Counted from the first letter of the stretch, positions 24,953 through 34,626 are shown. The stretch is DNA of 64,000 nucleotides from Nostoc sp. 'Peltigera membranacea cyanobiont' N6 (GCF_002949735.1 NZ_CP026684.1:1-64000), one strand, 5' to 3'. A program made the numbers and translations. Notes: generated from the sequence alone by a model not told the origin.

Positions 24953-25442
24953 TCTCTATGGTTTAAACAAACTATTGAGGATTAGTGCGTTCAGGCATAG
25001 AACTAGTACCGCTGCGCGGAAGTCAAAAGTCAAAAGACTTATATTCTCGGCTTTTGCGCCATTTGGAATGGTATGTTTATTTACGCCGTGGTGTACTAGG
25101 ACTGGAATTGGGATCAGATTTGGTAGAAGGTTGATCTACACTTGAAGGGGTCGAGCCGAGATCCGTGTAAGTGCGATTCTTTCTTAATTTTCGGCAATCT
25201 TACCATTTAATTACTTCGGTACTGAAACGATCGCATTCTTATAACAATTGGCAGTTCCAATCATCGGCGGCGGCAAGCTGCTGTGCAGATATCCGTGTGT
25301 AACTCTATTTAAACTAGAATTTTGCCTTTAGTTGAAAATCAAGGTGAAAGTTTGCCGTTTGTCCTGAACACTTTGTCAGTAAATATGCTGAAAATAACGG
25401 CATTTTATACGAACTGTTGCTGTTTTTATAGCTACCAGCCTC
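24953..25442. other. Intergenic region without a convincing gene
   Basis: About 490 bases. It contains the short tandem block AGTCAAAAGTCAAAAG near 25020 (a heptamer-type repeat common in filamentous cyanobacteria), two similar phrases (GAGATCCGTGTAAGT at 25160 and AGATATCCGTGTGTAAC at 25295), and a CGATCGC at about 25229. The open frame at 25322-25516 overlaps the end of the coupling-protein gene and is not protein-like. Nothing else is visible. Confidence 0.45.
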
Positions 25443-27308
25443 TTATCCTTGCAATCCGGGTGTTTGATAAACTCGTGTTGGGAAATTTTCTAAAACATCA
25501 GTTTCACTGTTATTAGACTCATGTGCTGTTGCTACATCTTCTTCTGGTAATGGCAACATTCGCGCTGCTGACTCAATCCGTTCATGTAATGCTTGTGTTA
25601 ACGTTTTAATATCAGGAATTATCACCTGACTTTCTAAAGCAGGTTTAACTTGTGTGTCCCAAAGAGCCTCACTATCATGCGCCCGTTTTTCATCGGCTTT
25701 GGACACGGGAATAATTAAAGGATAAGGAATAGAAGCTTGTCCCTCGGAACTGTAACCAGGACTGGTAATTACGCACTTGCCTTGAGGAAATTTCAAAATT
25801 TCGTCAGCACTGATTACAGGCATTTTTTGCAAATTCTCACTCCAGCTAATTGAACGGCTCATTTGTCCGCCAAGCGATCGCCCTGTGGTACGATTTTTAA
25901 TCAGCACTTCCTTCTCACCGTAACGTTTGGAGTAATCCTCAGCCGTTTTGTAGTTACCAGGATTAAACAAAACATGGGTACTGCAAGCTGACGCGATCGC
26001 ACTTCCCATTTTATCCCCATAAATATCGTAAAGTTGCTCTAAACTTTGGATACCCAGAATAAAGCAGGCACCATTAGAACGATATTCATTAATCCACTGA
26101 GGTAAGCGGTCTAGTTTTATAGATGGTAATTCATCCAAAGAAATAATCAACGGATCTTTGCGGGGACGGCTTAAATTACCGACAATCATCAAGTGCATTG
26201 CAGCCGCCAGCAGAGGCCCAACCACACTACGGCGTTCATCATCTAGCTTGAACACCACCATCTCTCTACCTTCAAGCTTAGTGGGAATGTCCGATTTCCC
26301 TATAAATGCCCTCAGCAAATCAGCTTGGATGAAAGATGAGAAAGTACCTGCTGCTGTGGTCAAAATCCCCGAAATAGTCTTCTCTGCATCCTTGGCACTC
26401 AAAAATTGAATAAATGAAGTCGCTACCCATTCATCCAACCTTTTGGACTGTACCGCATGGTCAAGGCGCTGTACAAGTTTTGGCAACCGCAGCACAGCAT
26501 AAAGCATCGCCATATCTGGGTAAGGTGAACCCTTAACTAACTGTAAAAGTGCTTTAGCTAACAAGTCCCCGGCTTTAGCAAAGAACTCATCACTTTTACC
26601 ACCACTGGAAGCATTGCGGTTAATCACTTGTCCAATTTCTCCTGCCATTACCCCATCACGTGCATCACGCATATAATCCAAAGGATTGATAACACCGCTA
26701 AAGGGTTCACCGGGGGCAAATACTCGTACTTTATAGCCATAACGGGCAGCTAGGGGTGCATGGAGTCGTAGTTGGTCGCCCTTCTTGTCGTAGAGTAAAA
26801 TCGGAAAACCTTGCTGCATCGCACTTTCCAGCATCCGGTCTATGGTTGAGTAGGTTTTACCAGATCCAGGCGCACCTATTACCAGTGTTCCCCTTTCTGC
26901 ATTGGGAAACCAAACACTAGGAGATGCACCCAACATTGTTTGCAGATTAGTAATTAGCGATCGCCACTTGCCTTTTACCCAATAGCGAGGAGTACCAGAC
27001 CATAGGGTAACTTTATTGTGTTTATGCTCCTTGATTTGCTTGAGTGCTAGGTTAGTTGCTGCTAGTTTCTCACTGATACCGGAGACTTTACCAGTGGTGA
27101 TTTTTCCCTTACCAGTACCACTGATTCGCAACAACAGTATAACGAACAGTATTCCACCTACCATCATCCAACCTTGGGGATTGTTATACTGTTGAAACAA
27201 CTTGCCAAAGTCAATGCTAGCCAGAGGTGCTTGAAATGATGACACTTCAATTAATGTCGAGTTAGCAGTGATCTGGTTATGTGGTAGATTTTTCTGGGAA
27301 AGGTTCAT
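25443..27308 (-). CDS. VirD4/TraD-type conjugative coupling ATPase
   Basis: A 621-residue coupling protein. One transmembrane segment lies near residues 47-61 (WMMVGGILFVILLLR), Walker A is GAPGSGKT (145-152), and Walker B is in LIISLDELPSIKLDRLPQWI. A TraG/TraD C-terminal region follows (ACSTHVLFNPGNYKTAEDYSKRYGEKEV). It would bring relaxase-bound DNA to a type IV secretion channel at the inner membrane. No VirB4 or relaxase gene is seen in this window, so the rest of the transfer machinery must lie elsewhere or be missing. The transglycosylase gene at 31274 fits the same transfer module. Confidence 0.88.
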   Translation of the reverse strand: MNLSQKNLPHNQITANSTLIEVSSFQAPLASIDFGKLFQQYNNPQGWMMVGGILFVILLLRISGTGKGKITTGKVSGISEKLAATNLALKQIKEHKHNKVTLWSGTPRYWVKGKWRSLITNLQTMLGASPSVWFPNAERGTLVIGAPGSGKTYSTIDRMLESAMQQGFPILLYDKKGDQLRLHAPLAARYGYKVRVFAPGEPFSGVINPLDYMRDARDGVMAGEIGQVINRNASSGGKSDEFFAKAGDLLAKALLQLVKGSPYPDMAMLYAVLRLPKLVQRLDHAVQSKRLDEWVATSFIQFLSAKDAEKTISGILTTAAGTFSSFIQADLLRAFIGKSDIPTKLEGREMVVFKLDDERRSVVGPLLAAAMHLMIVGNLSRPRKDPLIISLDELPSIKLDRLPQWINEYRSNGACFILGIQSLEQLYDIYGDKMGSAIASACSTHVLFNPGNYKTAEDYSKRYGEKEVLIKNRTTGRSLGGQMSRSISWSENLQKMPVISADEILKFPQGKCVITSPGYSSEGQASIPYPLIIPVSKADEKRAHDSEALWDTQVKPALESQVIIPDIKTLTQALHERIESAARMLPLPEEDVATAHESNNSETDVLENFPTRVYQTPGLQG

Positions 27309-27442
27309 AGCTGTTAAGTATGGATTTAACAGAAATTTTAGCTACCAAGTGAAAGCTAGGGTATTGACCTTTTGGACATTTTTTATCAATGGGAGTTTCG
27401 GGCTATACTAGTAACTAGTGCCATATCTTGTAATATTATCAA

Positions 27443-29083
27443 ATGAATGATTTTGACAATGATTTAAGAAACGAGGTTGCAAATTGGACTAAGGTAATTA
27501 AGATAAATCCAAATGATGTAAACGCCTATAAAGAAAGAGGTGATATTCGCAGTCAGCTACAAGACTCTCAAGGAGCAATAGAGGATTATAATCAAGCAAT
27601 TCGGATAAATAAAAATGATGCTAATGCCTATATTTTGCGAAGTTATGAACGCAGGAAAATAGGAGATTTTAAAAGAGCTATTGAGGACTCTAATAAGGCG
27701 ATTAAACTAAATCCTAACAATGCTCATTTTTATTATGTGCGTGCAGGATTGCGTTATGAACAAAGTGATTTCAAAATAGCATTTGAAGATGTTGAAAATT
27801 CAATTCAGCTTGATCCGAATTATCCAGAATCACACTATCTACGTGCTTTAATCCGTAATGAATTAGGCAATTACGCAGGGTCTATTGAAGATTATAACCA
27901 TGCGCTTAAGTTAAATTCTGATGATGTTTGGTTTAGTATTTCAGTAACAGCATACGTGAGTATAATTTATTTATTATATACTGATCGTGGTGATGCTCGC
28001 GCTAACTTAGGTGATTACCAAGGGGCTATTGAAGATTATAATAAGGTATTTGACATAGAATGTTCTCCTCAATTTTCTAATGATGTTTATAATCAGCGTG
28101 GGAATGCTCGTTACAAGCTGGGAGATTTAGAAGGAGCTATTGAAGATTACAACAAACTAATTTTTTATTATCCTAAAGAAGCTGTTTCTTACATCAATAG
28201 AGGAAATGTTTACAGTGATTTAAAAAATTATCAAAAAGCTATTGAAGATTATAGTAATGCAATTAACATTATTCAAACCTATCCTGATGTATACGAATAC
28301 CGAGGTCTTACCCGCTATCATTTAGGTGATAAATTAGGAGCAATTGAGGATTTAAATAAAGCTGCTGCTCTTTATCAGCAAGGTGGATGGATAGAATATT
28401 ATCAGCACGCACTCAACCTCATTCAGTCTTTAGATGCTACTGATGAAGAAACGACTAATGAGGATACTCAAGAAATCCCTGAAATTATTAATCATAGACC
28501 AATAGAATTAGAAAATATAGAGAAGTCTGTTACTATCAAACCGATTACAAATCCTCCTTTTGAATACACTGGTAAAAATAAAAGGAGGCAAAATTTAGAA
28601 AAGATTAACTACAATCATTTGCCAGAAATTAAGGAGCTTACTGCGACTATTGAGACTGACAGCTTTTTTTTACCAAAGAGTATAAAGCAAGCTAAAGAGC
28701 GAATTAGTATATCTATTACTCGACGACAAGGACAACCTCAGTTCCGTCAAAGTTTGCTTGAAGTCTACAATTATCGCTGCGCTATCACCGGATGTGATGC
28801 ACAAGCAGCTTTGGAAGCTGCCCATATCATTCCTTACAATGAGATTGAGAATAATCACCCTTCAAATGGATTGCTCCTGCGAGCAGATATACATACACTG
28901 TTTGACCTTAACCTGATTGCTATTAACCCAGAGACAATGCAGGTACACATTGCTCCTAGTTTGCGCGATACTACCTATGGCGAAATAGATGGTAAATATT
29001 TGCAATTGCCAAAAATTTCTGCGTATTCTCCTAACAAAGATGCACTTAAATGGAGGTGCAATCAGTGTGAATGGTATAATTAA
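27443..29083 (+). CDS. TPR-repeat protein with C-terminal HNH endonuclease domain
   Basis: A 546-residue fusion. Residues about 10-330 contain at least eight tetratricopeptide repeats with the recurring phrase GAIEDYNKAI. After a linker, residues about 425-535 form an HNH domain: RQSLLEVYNYRCAITGCDAQ, then AALEAAHIIPYNEIENNHPSNGLLLRADIHTLFDLNLIAI. The motif order (AAHIIP, N-G-L-L-L, D-x-H-x-x-F-D) is that of the HNH_2 type in restriction enzymes. The TPR part would mediate protein recognition and the HNH part would cut DNA. The gene stands alone, divergent from the coupling-protein gene. A defence or regulatory role is inferred; both domains are clear. Confidence 0.85.
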   Translation: MNDFDNDLRNEVANWTKVIKINPNDVNAYKERGDIRSQLQDSQGAIEDYNQAIRINKNDANAYILRSYERRKIGDFKRAIEDSNKAIKLNPNNAHFYYVRAGLRYEQSDFKIAFEDVENSIQLDPNYPESHYLRALIRNELGNYAGSIEDYNHALKLNSDDVWFSISVTAYVSIIYLLYTDRGDARANLGDYQGAIEDYNKVFDIECSPQFSNDVYNQRGNARYKLGDLEGAIEDYNKLIFYYPKEAVSYINRGNVYSDLKNYQKAIEDYSNAINIIQTYPDVYEYRGLTRYHLGDKLGAIEDLNKAAALYQQGGWIEYYQHALNLIQSLDATDEETTNEDTQEIPEIINHRPIELENIEKSVTIKPITNPPFEYTGKNKRRQNLEKINYNHLPEIKELTATIETDSFFLPKSIKQAKERISISITRRQGQPQFRQSLLEVYNYRCAITGCDAQAALEAAHIIPYNEIENNHPSNGLLLRADIHTLFDLNLIAINPETMQVHIAPSLRDTTYGEIDGKYLQLPKISAYSPNKDALKWRCNQCEWYN

Positions 29084-29291
29084 AGTAACCTGCAATGATG
29101 GTTAGTGGATGTCAAGTTTTTAGTAGAGTTTCGCCAATATACGTGTAATTTTTAACCAAATAAAATCAAAAAATGATGCTTTTTATTTAAAGATAATTGA
29201 CAATTAATTTATCAGCTAATTGGCTATAACAATTTCCCACCATATTAAATTTTTGTGTTTTGTAGCAACCGCCATTCAATAACTAAGTTTT

Positions 29292-29305
29292 GAGGCTAAC
29301 GCCTC
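29292..29305. repeat. Short palindrome GAGGCTAACGCCTC
   Basis: Variant of the 21553-21566 repeat, lying 32 bases before the next gene. GAGGC and GCCTC form a five-base-pair stem around TAAC. Confidence 0.55.
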
Positions 29306-29336
29306 ATGCGTTGGGCAATCATATTTATGTACTCCA

Positions 29337-30443
29337 ATGGTTAAATCTAGGGTTTCAAACAACTCTAATCGCTCCAATCAATCTACTGCCAAAACTGCTG
29401 CTTCTAATCCCAAAGCTAATACCAAAACTCAAGCAGCTAATAAGAAAGCTCCTAACACTCAATTGTCAGACCTTGATATTGATGATATTGACCCAGAACT
29501 TCTCAGCGACAGTTATAACCAAGTTAGACGACCGTTACTGCCTTACGGCATTGTCGTTAATGACAAACCCGCTGGACTTCTGATTCCAGAAGATCAGCTA
29601 GAAAAGGCTGGCTGGCTTGATATGCCTGATGAAAACGACCTAACTATTGTCACCCTAACCGAAGATGTTACTGGACTCTTAATTACTCAAGCACGGTTAT
29701 TAGTTTTAGCTTTTGTACCAGAGTATATCCGTTATAAATCAGATGTTGAAGACTTAGGTGGTTCTTTTGTTGGGCTTTATGATGAATACAAACATAACCT
29801 TGACAAGAAAACAATGGATGTGTGTTCAGAACATGCACTGGTGTTTCTGGATGAGGATAATCAACCCCTGCATACTACTCCTGTCGTTGTCCGCTTTAAG
29901 AATGTAGCTCTCTGGAGTTTTAAGTCGGTGCGTGAGGAGTTTTACCGTTCTTTGGAGAAAACCTTTGCTGACTATTTCCAAGTGCCATTTAGCGGCAAAA
30001 ACGATAGGTGGCGTAGCTTAGGTGTGCTGTCAGTCGAGTTCAAAGCTGTCAAAGAGGGCGAAGGTAAGAATAAACACGACTGTTGTAAGACTGTAGATTA
30101 TACCAAACCCACCGTTGAAAATCTGTCTCAATTTTATTTGGGTCAACCCACAGCTAAAGCCTTAATTTGGCAACAACATAATGCGATCGCTGGTTTTAAT
30201 GAACCTCAATCCCTACCTGCCTTACCGGGAGAATCGGTATCTGTAGACGTGGAAGTATTGCCACCAAATAAGAATAGGAACAAAACTCAAAGCGTTCGTA
30301 AATCCAAACCAGCGACCAAGCCACCTCGCAAAATTCAACTTATTGACGATGACGACTTCCTCGATGAAACCGACGATTTGGAAGCTGAGTTAGACGATGA
30401 TGATTTTGAGGAGGAAGACGATGAACTGGATGATGAGGAATAG
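29337..30443 (+). CDS. Cyanobacterial plasmid protein with acidic tail (DUF5895-like)
   Basis: A 368-residue protein. Residues 1-50 are low-complexity and basic. Residues about 60-250 form the conserved part (RRPLLPYGIVVNDKPAGLLIP...), which resembles DUF5895, a cyanobacterial family I recall but cannot verify here. The last 45 residues are extremely acidic (DDDDFLDETDDLEAELDDDD...). An acidic C-terminus is typical of DNA-binding proteins such as SSB that recruit partners, and a replication or transfer role on the plasmid is possible. No catalytic motif is visible. A terminator follows the gene. Family name tentative; ORF certain. Confidence 0.65.
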   Translation: MVKSRVSNNSNRSNQSTAKTAASNPKANTKTQAANKKAPNTQLSDLDIDDIDPELLSDSYNQVRRPLLPYGIVVNDKPAGLLIPEDQLEKAGWLDMPDENDLTIVTLTEDVTGLLITQARLLVLAFVPEYIRYKSDVEDLGGSFVGLYDEYKHNLDKKTMDVCSEHALVFLDEDNQPLHTTPVVVRFKNVALWSFKSVREEFYRSLEKTFADYFQVPFSGKNDRWRSLGVLSVEFKAVKEGEGKNKHDCCKTVDYTKPTVENLSQFYLGQPTAKALIWQQHNAIAGFNEPQSLPALPGESVSVDVEVLPPNKNRNKTQSVRKSKPATKPPRKIQLIDDDDFLDETDDLEAELDDDDFEEEDDELDDEE

Positions 30444-30490
30444 TCCAATGCAACTATAGCGTCAATGAGAGTATGTCACATAAAAATACC

Positions 30491-30523
30491 CTGCCGTAGC
30501 TAAGATGACTATGGCAGAGTTTT
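30491..30523 (+). terminator. Rho-independent terminator
   Basis: CTGCCGTAG (30491-30499) pairs with CTATGGCAG (30509-30517), with one G-T wobble, and is followed by AGTTTTCTTC. It lies 48 bases after the acidic-tail gene. Confidence 0.65.
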
Positions 30524-30541
30524 CTTCTAGATTTCGAGTTA

Positions 30542-31270
30542 TCAACTTCGAGAATTTTTACTATTAATGAAAAGCTGACTATCAGCAAGTTGATAGCCAG
30601 TGCCATTGAAACAAAAATTCAATTGGCGTAGCTGCTCTTGCTCGGTTTGCAGTACTTTAATGCACGGTAATGCCTGACCTCGGTTCTCTCCCACTTCTAA
30701 CAAATGCTTATCTGGTGGCAGATTGGAATTCAAGTAACTCAAGAATACCTGAGTAATTGGTTTGTCCTTTCTGAACCAGTAACCAGTATACAGACATCCC
30801 AAAGCACCACAGACATCAGGCGTATTCAAGTTGAAAACTGCGAACCTGCCGTCTTTTCCTTCCACACTCCAAGCCAGTATATTTTTAGCAGATACTTTGG
30901 CATTCAACTCTGTATTTTCTACAATCACCTGTTCAACGACTCTAGCAGGCACAACATTAGCAGCTTTGTTCCAAGTAACGGTTGCCGCATTTAAGCTACA
31001 GCCCCCTAAGCTCATGAGAATCGACAGCAACAAAAAGATGCCCAAACCAATGCGAAACCAATGAATCCAGTAGCGCACCCTCATAGTCGGTGCTGGTAAT
31101 TGATATGCAGTTGCCTTCAGTGGTTGAGACTGAGTAGGGGAGGCGGAGTCAGAATAAACTCCCTTTCCTTCCCCTGTTTGCCCAAAGTGTATTTTTGAAT
31201 TGGTATCAGTATCCAGTATTTCTTTTATCTCATGGGGTGAAGTAATAGAAGTTTTAGATAAATCCGTCAT
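30542..31270 (-). CDS. Membrane or lipoprotein-like protein of the transfer region
   Basis: A 242-residue protein with about 65 cytoplasmic-type residues, then one hydrophobic segment (IGLGIFLLLSILMSLGGCSLN) that contains a lipobox-like LGGC, and a C-terminal exported domain with several cysteines (DVCGALGCLY, PCIKVLQ, LNFCFNG). It starts three bases after the transglycosylase stop and is clearly co-transcribed with it. It may be an envelope component of the transfer apparatus; no family is recognised. Confidence 0.6.
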   Translation of the reverse strand: MTDLSKTSITSPHEIKEILDTDTNSKIHFGQTGEGKGVYSDSASPTQSQPLKATAYQLPAPTMRVRYWIHWFRIGLGIFLLLSILMSLGGCSLNAATVTWNKAANVVPARVVEQVIVENTELNAKVSAKNILAWSVEGKDGRFAVFNLNTPDVCGALGCLYTGYWFRKDKPITQVFLSYLNSNLPPDKHLLEVGENRGQALPCIKVLQTEQEQLRQLNFCFNGTGYQLADSQLFINSKNSRS

Positions 31271-31273
31271 ACT

Positions 31274-33268
31274 CTACCTCCCATTTCCAGTATTTTTAGC
31301 AGTGCTGATGTAGCTAGAATTTACATTGGGAGAACAGGTCAGCGTTTCATTATCGCTATTACCATTGCGATAACTAGCTAAAGCGGTTTTGCCGTAATCT
31401 TTGAGACTGAGGCGACCGAGGGCATCTGAGCCATTTCCATCAACTTTGCTGTAATCACCACCAAAATGCTTTTGAGCCACTCGTTCAATTAGGCGTTCAC
31501 CCGTAAATGGCTGTCCTGTAGCCGGATCGATTTGCTCTTGTGTTACTTGAATTTTGTTAGCCATATCAGCCATAAACGCCCTATCTTGGTCGGCTGGAGG
31601 AAAAAACTCAAATAGTTCAGCCTCTGTTGGTTGATGCCCTTGCTCCACTTGACTCAGGAACTCTTGACCTCCAGGCTTGGCAGCAATTAACTGCACTGCA
31701 TAAGGGTTATAACTCATGAACTGGTAGCGACCGAGAGCGCGACCACAATTTAAACCCCCATCTGCACAGGTATGTATGCCAATGGCTTTGTAATCGCCGC
31801 TACCAGCGCTCTCAATCTCCGCGATCGCATTTGAGAGCGATTGCGCGAGGCGCACTGCCGGAGGCAATCGCAAATCAATACCGGAGAATGATTGATCTGT
31901 TATCGATTGACTAGCACTACTAAAGGTGCATGGATTTATCTTCTCTATTACTCCAGTACCGTTGGTAGTCTTAGCTTTCGGCTCTCTTGTAGCTCCAGTT
32001 GGTAAAGACGCGGTATTTGTCCTCTGTTCACTCAAATTGCCTACAAATATCAGGGAGTTAACCTTGTAGCTGAAAAAAGGAATAGGCCCGATAAAGTAAG
32101 GTGTACAACCCATTCGCCAAGCACAGAATCGAAAGAACAAAGCCGTATCTACCGTATCAGTAGTTTCATCTGGCTCCATTACCACCACCTTAAAAGCTTT
32201 ACCAAACGGTAGCCTTCCTGTTGGTTCCCGACCGTTATTCACTGCTTTCAGGATACCCCGCCCGCCCTCAACTTCTTGGTATTTACCGGAAATCCACTGC
32301 TTTCCTTCCAACTTACCGCGATCGCTACGACCTGTATTTTCCAAATCGTCCAGTTCTAGGTAAGCGCAGTCTTTTTGGGTACAAGGCACAGAAAACCCTT
32401 GCACGTCTGAACCAGAAATCGTATTGTTACGGCGGTTTTCTGTTGGCCCATAAACTACATCAATCCGCATTACCAAGCTACCAATTTCAGTGATGGGATT
32501 AGGCATTAATCCTAAAGGTACTTGTCCCAAACCAGGAATATCCGAAACATTGCTATTCATCCAACCTGTAAATTGTTGTAGCTGTACTGCATCTAAGTTA
32601 GGAATTGAAGAAATAGAAAACTTTGACAAGTCAATTTCTCCCAGCTTCATTTGCCCAACTTCATACTGTGTTAGTACCTGAGCTAGTGTTAAATTAGATG
32701 CAGCAATTCCCTTTGATTTTAGTAAGGTTGCAACAGGTGTAATATTGTTTACTTGTGTCTTAGCTAATTCTGGAACAACCTGAGCTAAATGGCTCAATGT
32801 CTGCTCCCCAATCAGGGGAAATTCACTCAAGGCAATTTTGTTTAAATCTATACTGTTAATGTCTGTGTTTGCCTCTGGTACTGTGCCCAGAGCGATCGCC
32901 TGGATCGCCTGCAAAGAAAACTCCTCTGCCTGCAATGCTTCACTGATATCTCCTAACTTCAAATATTGATCAGGAGTCATACCCACATTCCAAGTGCGAG
33001 TCAGGTCATAACCTAGTGTTTGGCTGTAGGGACTGCCATCAATTGCACCAGATTGACTGATACCTGGTAGCTGGGCCAGAGAAATGCGGCTCCAGTCTGG
33101 GAGCAAAACTTTAGTAGCAGCTAGTCGAGACTGAGGATTTGCAACTTCTACAATTCGAGTTGGTAAATTGCCATCACCAAATGTGTTGATTGTAGCTTGT
33201 GCAGCAATGCTATAAATAATATAAGTAATGACAACCAGAAGAGATATCCATGCTTTTGGGATGTTCAT
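31274..33268 (-). CDS. Lytic transglycosylase-type protein of the conjugation region
   Basis: A protein of about 664 residues with a signal peptide (MNIPKAWISLLVVITYIIYSI, cleavage near AAQA). I chose this ATG over a TTG 23 codons earlier because the signal peptide starts there. The C-terminal third has a transglycosylase fold: AIAEIESAGSGDYKAIG with the catalytic Glu, then GRALGRYQFMSYNPYAV and HFGG...ALASYRNG. Enzymes of this type open peptidoglycan for type IV transfer channels. The middle 300 residues are unassigned. A 35-base dispersed repeat (31837-31871) is inserted in the reading frame just before the catalytic motif and adds about a dozen residues (LRLPPAVRLAQSL). Confidence 0.75.
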   Translation of the reverse strand: MNIPKAWISLLVVITYIIYSIAAQATINTFGDGNLPTRIVEVANPQSRLAATKVLLPDWSRISLAQLPGISQSGAIDGSPYSQTLGYDLTRTWNVGMTPDQYLKLGDISEALQAEEFSLQAIQAIALGTVPEANTDINSIDLNKIALSEFPLIGEQTLSHLAQVVPELAKTQVNNITPVATLLKSKGIAASNLTLAQVLTQYEVGQMKLGEIDLSKFSISSIPNLDAVQLQQFTGWMNSNVSDIPGLGQVPLGLMPNPITEIGSLVMRIDVVYGPTENRRNNTISGSDVQGFSVPCTQKDCAYLELDDLENTGRSDRGKLEGKQWISGKYQEVEGGRGILKAVNNGREPTGRLPFGKAFKVVVMEPDETTDTVDTALFFRFCAWRMGCTPYFIGPIPFFSYKVNSLIFVGNLSEQRTNTASLPTGATREPKAKTTNGTGVIEKINPCTFSSASQSITDQSFSGIDLRLPPAVRLAQSLSNAIAEIESAGSGDYKAIGIHTCADGGLNCGRALGRYQFMSYNPYAVQLIAAKPGGQEFLSQVEQGHQPTEAELFEFFPPADQDRAFMADMANKIQVTQEQIDPATGQPFTGERLIERVAQKHFGGDYSKVDGNGSDALGRLSLKDYGKTALASYRNGNSDNETLTCSPNVNSSYISTAKNTGNGR
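31837..31871. repeat. Palindromic repeat inside the transglycosylase gene
   Basis: A 35-base unit with perfect eight-base complementary ends (GCGATTGC and GCAATCGC) and a G+C-rich centre. It is coding on the minus strand and leaves the frame open. Same style of repeat as at 12132-12167. Confidence 0.6.
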
Positions 33269-33381
33269 AATTCCAGCTTTAAAAATGACAGCAACTACAC
33301 CCCAATAAGCAAAGTGATTTATTGAATAAAAACCCAATTACTTGTTGCTTATGGGGTGTAGTAAGAGAGTGAAAATATGAC

Positions 33382-33726
33382 TTATAACTCTAGCTCCTCT
33401 TCTGCTGACTGTTGACTTTTCTTAGACTTGTAACCGGAGCCAGAGCCATATCCTGGTAATTGGGGATTGGGATTAGCAGCCGATTCAGTGTAAGGTGTAT
33501 CCCCAAGATTGATTTCAAAAATATTCTCTTGATAACCATCCCTAAATTGGTCTGCTTGCAAGGGATTAATACTATCTCCAGAACTTAATTGCTCAACACC
33601 GTAACCTTCAGATTGATAGCCACTGCCAGACTGATAATTACTACTGTCGTCAGTATCAAGATTTTGGTTAATTGTGGGTTCGTTATTCATTGACATTACC
33701 TGAGAAAGCTGTATCAATGCCAGCAT
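33382..33726 (-). CDS. Low-complexity hypothetical protein
   Basis: A 114-residue protein dominated by Ser, Gly, Tyr, Gln and Asn (SGSGYQSEGYG, PGYGSGSGYKSKK), probably disordered, ending in an acidic EEELEL. Starts at codons 11 or 13 (MSMNNEP) are as likely as the annotated one, since AGG lies at suitable distance only from the latter. Upstream neighbour of the transglycosylase gene on the same strand. Not recognised. Confidence 0.5.
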   Translation of the reverse strand: MLALIQLSQVMSMNNEPTINQNLDTDDSSNYQSGSGYQSEGYGVEQLSSGDSINPLQADQFRDGYQENIFEINLGDTPYTESAANPNPQLPGYGSGSGYKSKKSQQSAEEELEL

Positions 33727-33820
33727 AAAAAGATTTATCTAATATCAGCCTTCACCTATTGGACATTAATTTTTTAGCCGATTGGCTATTTTTGGTGATG
33801 CGCTCATATCGAGATGAAAA

Positions 33821-34519
33821 ATGGAGCAAATGAATTTCATTTCACCAGAAATAATGGCAGAAATTAGTGATGGTAATAGTACCAAACTGCCAGACAACAC
33901 CCGAAAAATGCTGCAAGTTCTGGCAAGTTTAAATACACCAAAAGAATTATTAGCAAGCCTTTTAGAAATAGCTGAATTTTCCCTACACCATGTTCGCTAC
34001 CTTGCAGGGCCATTGGTAACTCATCGCAGTCCTTGGAGTGATACGATTCCTCAATGGCTGAAGTTTGCTTGTATTCAGGATCGATTGGAACTTATCTTCA
34101 CTGAATACGAACAGAATCAGGTTGGTGTTTCCAGCACAGCCACAGAAGTTCTTACCTACATGATGCCTGCAACTTACGAAGCACCTTTACATAGGGATTA
34201 CGCTGACCTTTATCTTTGGGTAAGTAATGAAGTTTTAACCAAATACGATAAATTACCAAAGGGTTGTAAGAGTTTTTATGAATTTGTAGGTGATGGTGCT
34301 ATGAACAATGCCAGCAATAATCGCATCATTCATTTTAATCAGGTAAAAAATGAATTCAACCATCTTAGCAGGTCAATTCGACGCAGCATAGTTAAACACG
34401 CAGCACAAGAGGGATGGGGTAAGCGTAATGTCAATACCAAGTCTAACTTAGACTCGACCCAAAGCACTCCAACTCCTAAACCTTCATCAAATTCAACTGT
34501 GCAAATCAGCTTGTTCTGA
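33821..34519 (+). CDS. Hypothetical protein ending in a sliding-clamp-binding motif
   Basis: A 232-residue protein with no known domain in residues 1-190 (mainly helical, e.g. LASLLEIAEFSLHHVRYLAGPLVTH). A Ser/Thr/Pro-rich disordered stretch follows (about 200-226), and the last five residues are Q228-I-S-L-F232. QxSLF at a flexible C-terminus is the consensus by which polymerases, MutS-like proteins and others dock on the bacterial beta clamp. The same element encodes its own clamp at 5084, so this protein may be a dedicated client. A terminator follows immediately. The motif is directly visible; binding is inferred. Confidence 0.65.
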   Translation: MEQMNFISPEIMAEISDGNSTKLPDNTRKMLQVLASLNTPKELLASLLEIAEFSLHHVRYLAGPLVTHRSPWSDTIPQWLKFACIQDRLELIFTEYEQNQVGVSSTATEVLTYMMPATYEAPLHRDYADLYLWVSNEVLTKYDKLPKGCKSFYEFVGDGAMNNASNNRIIHFNQVKNEFNHLSRSIRRSIVKHAAQEGWGKRNVNTKSNLDSTQSTPTPKPSSNSTVQISLF

Positions 34520-34526
34520 ATTTTCA

Positions 34527-34567
34527 AAAAATCCTCAGTCTATTCAAATTTTCAGATGAGGATTTTT
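34527..34567 (+). terminator. Rho-independent terminator
   Basis: AAAAATCCTCA (34527-34537) pairs perfectly with TGAGGATTTTT (34557-34567), giving an eleven-base stem ending in a T-run, eight bases after the QISLF gene. Confidence 0.8.
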
Positions 34568-34626
34568 CTGTTAAATGGAAGCGATCGCTTCTTTAATTAT
34601 GAACATAAATTTTCAAGTTAGTCATC

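Noticed and set aside
25322..25516. 64-codon ORF at the end of the coupling-protein gene
   Set aside because: Overlaps the C-terminal coding part of that gene on the other strand and looks random.
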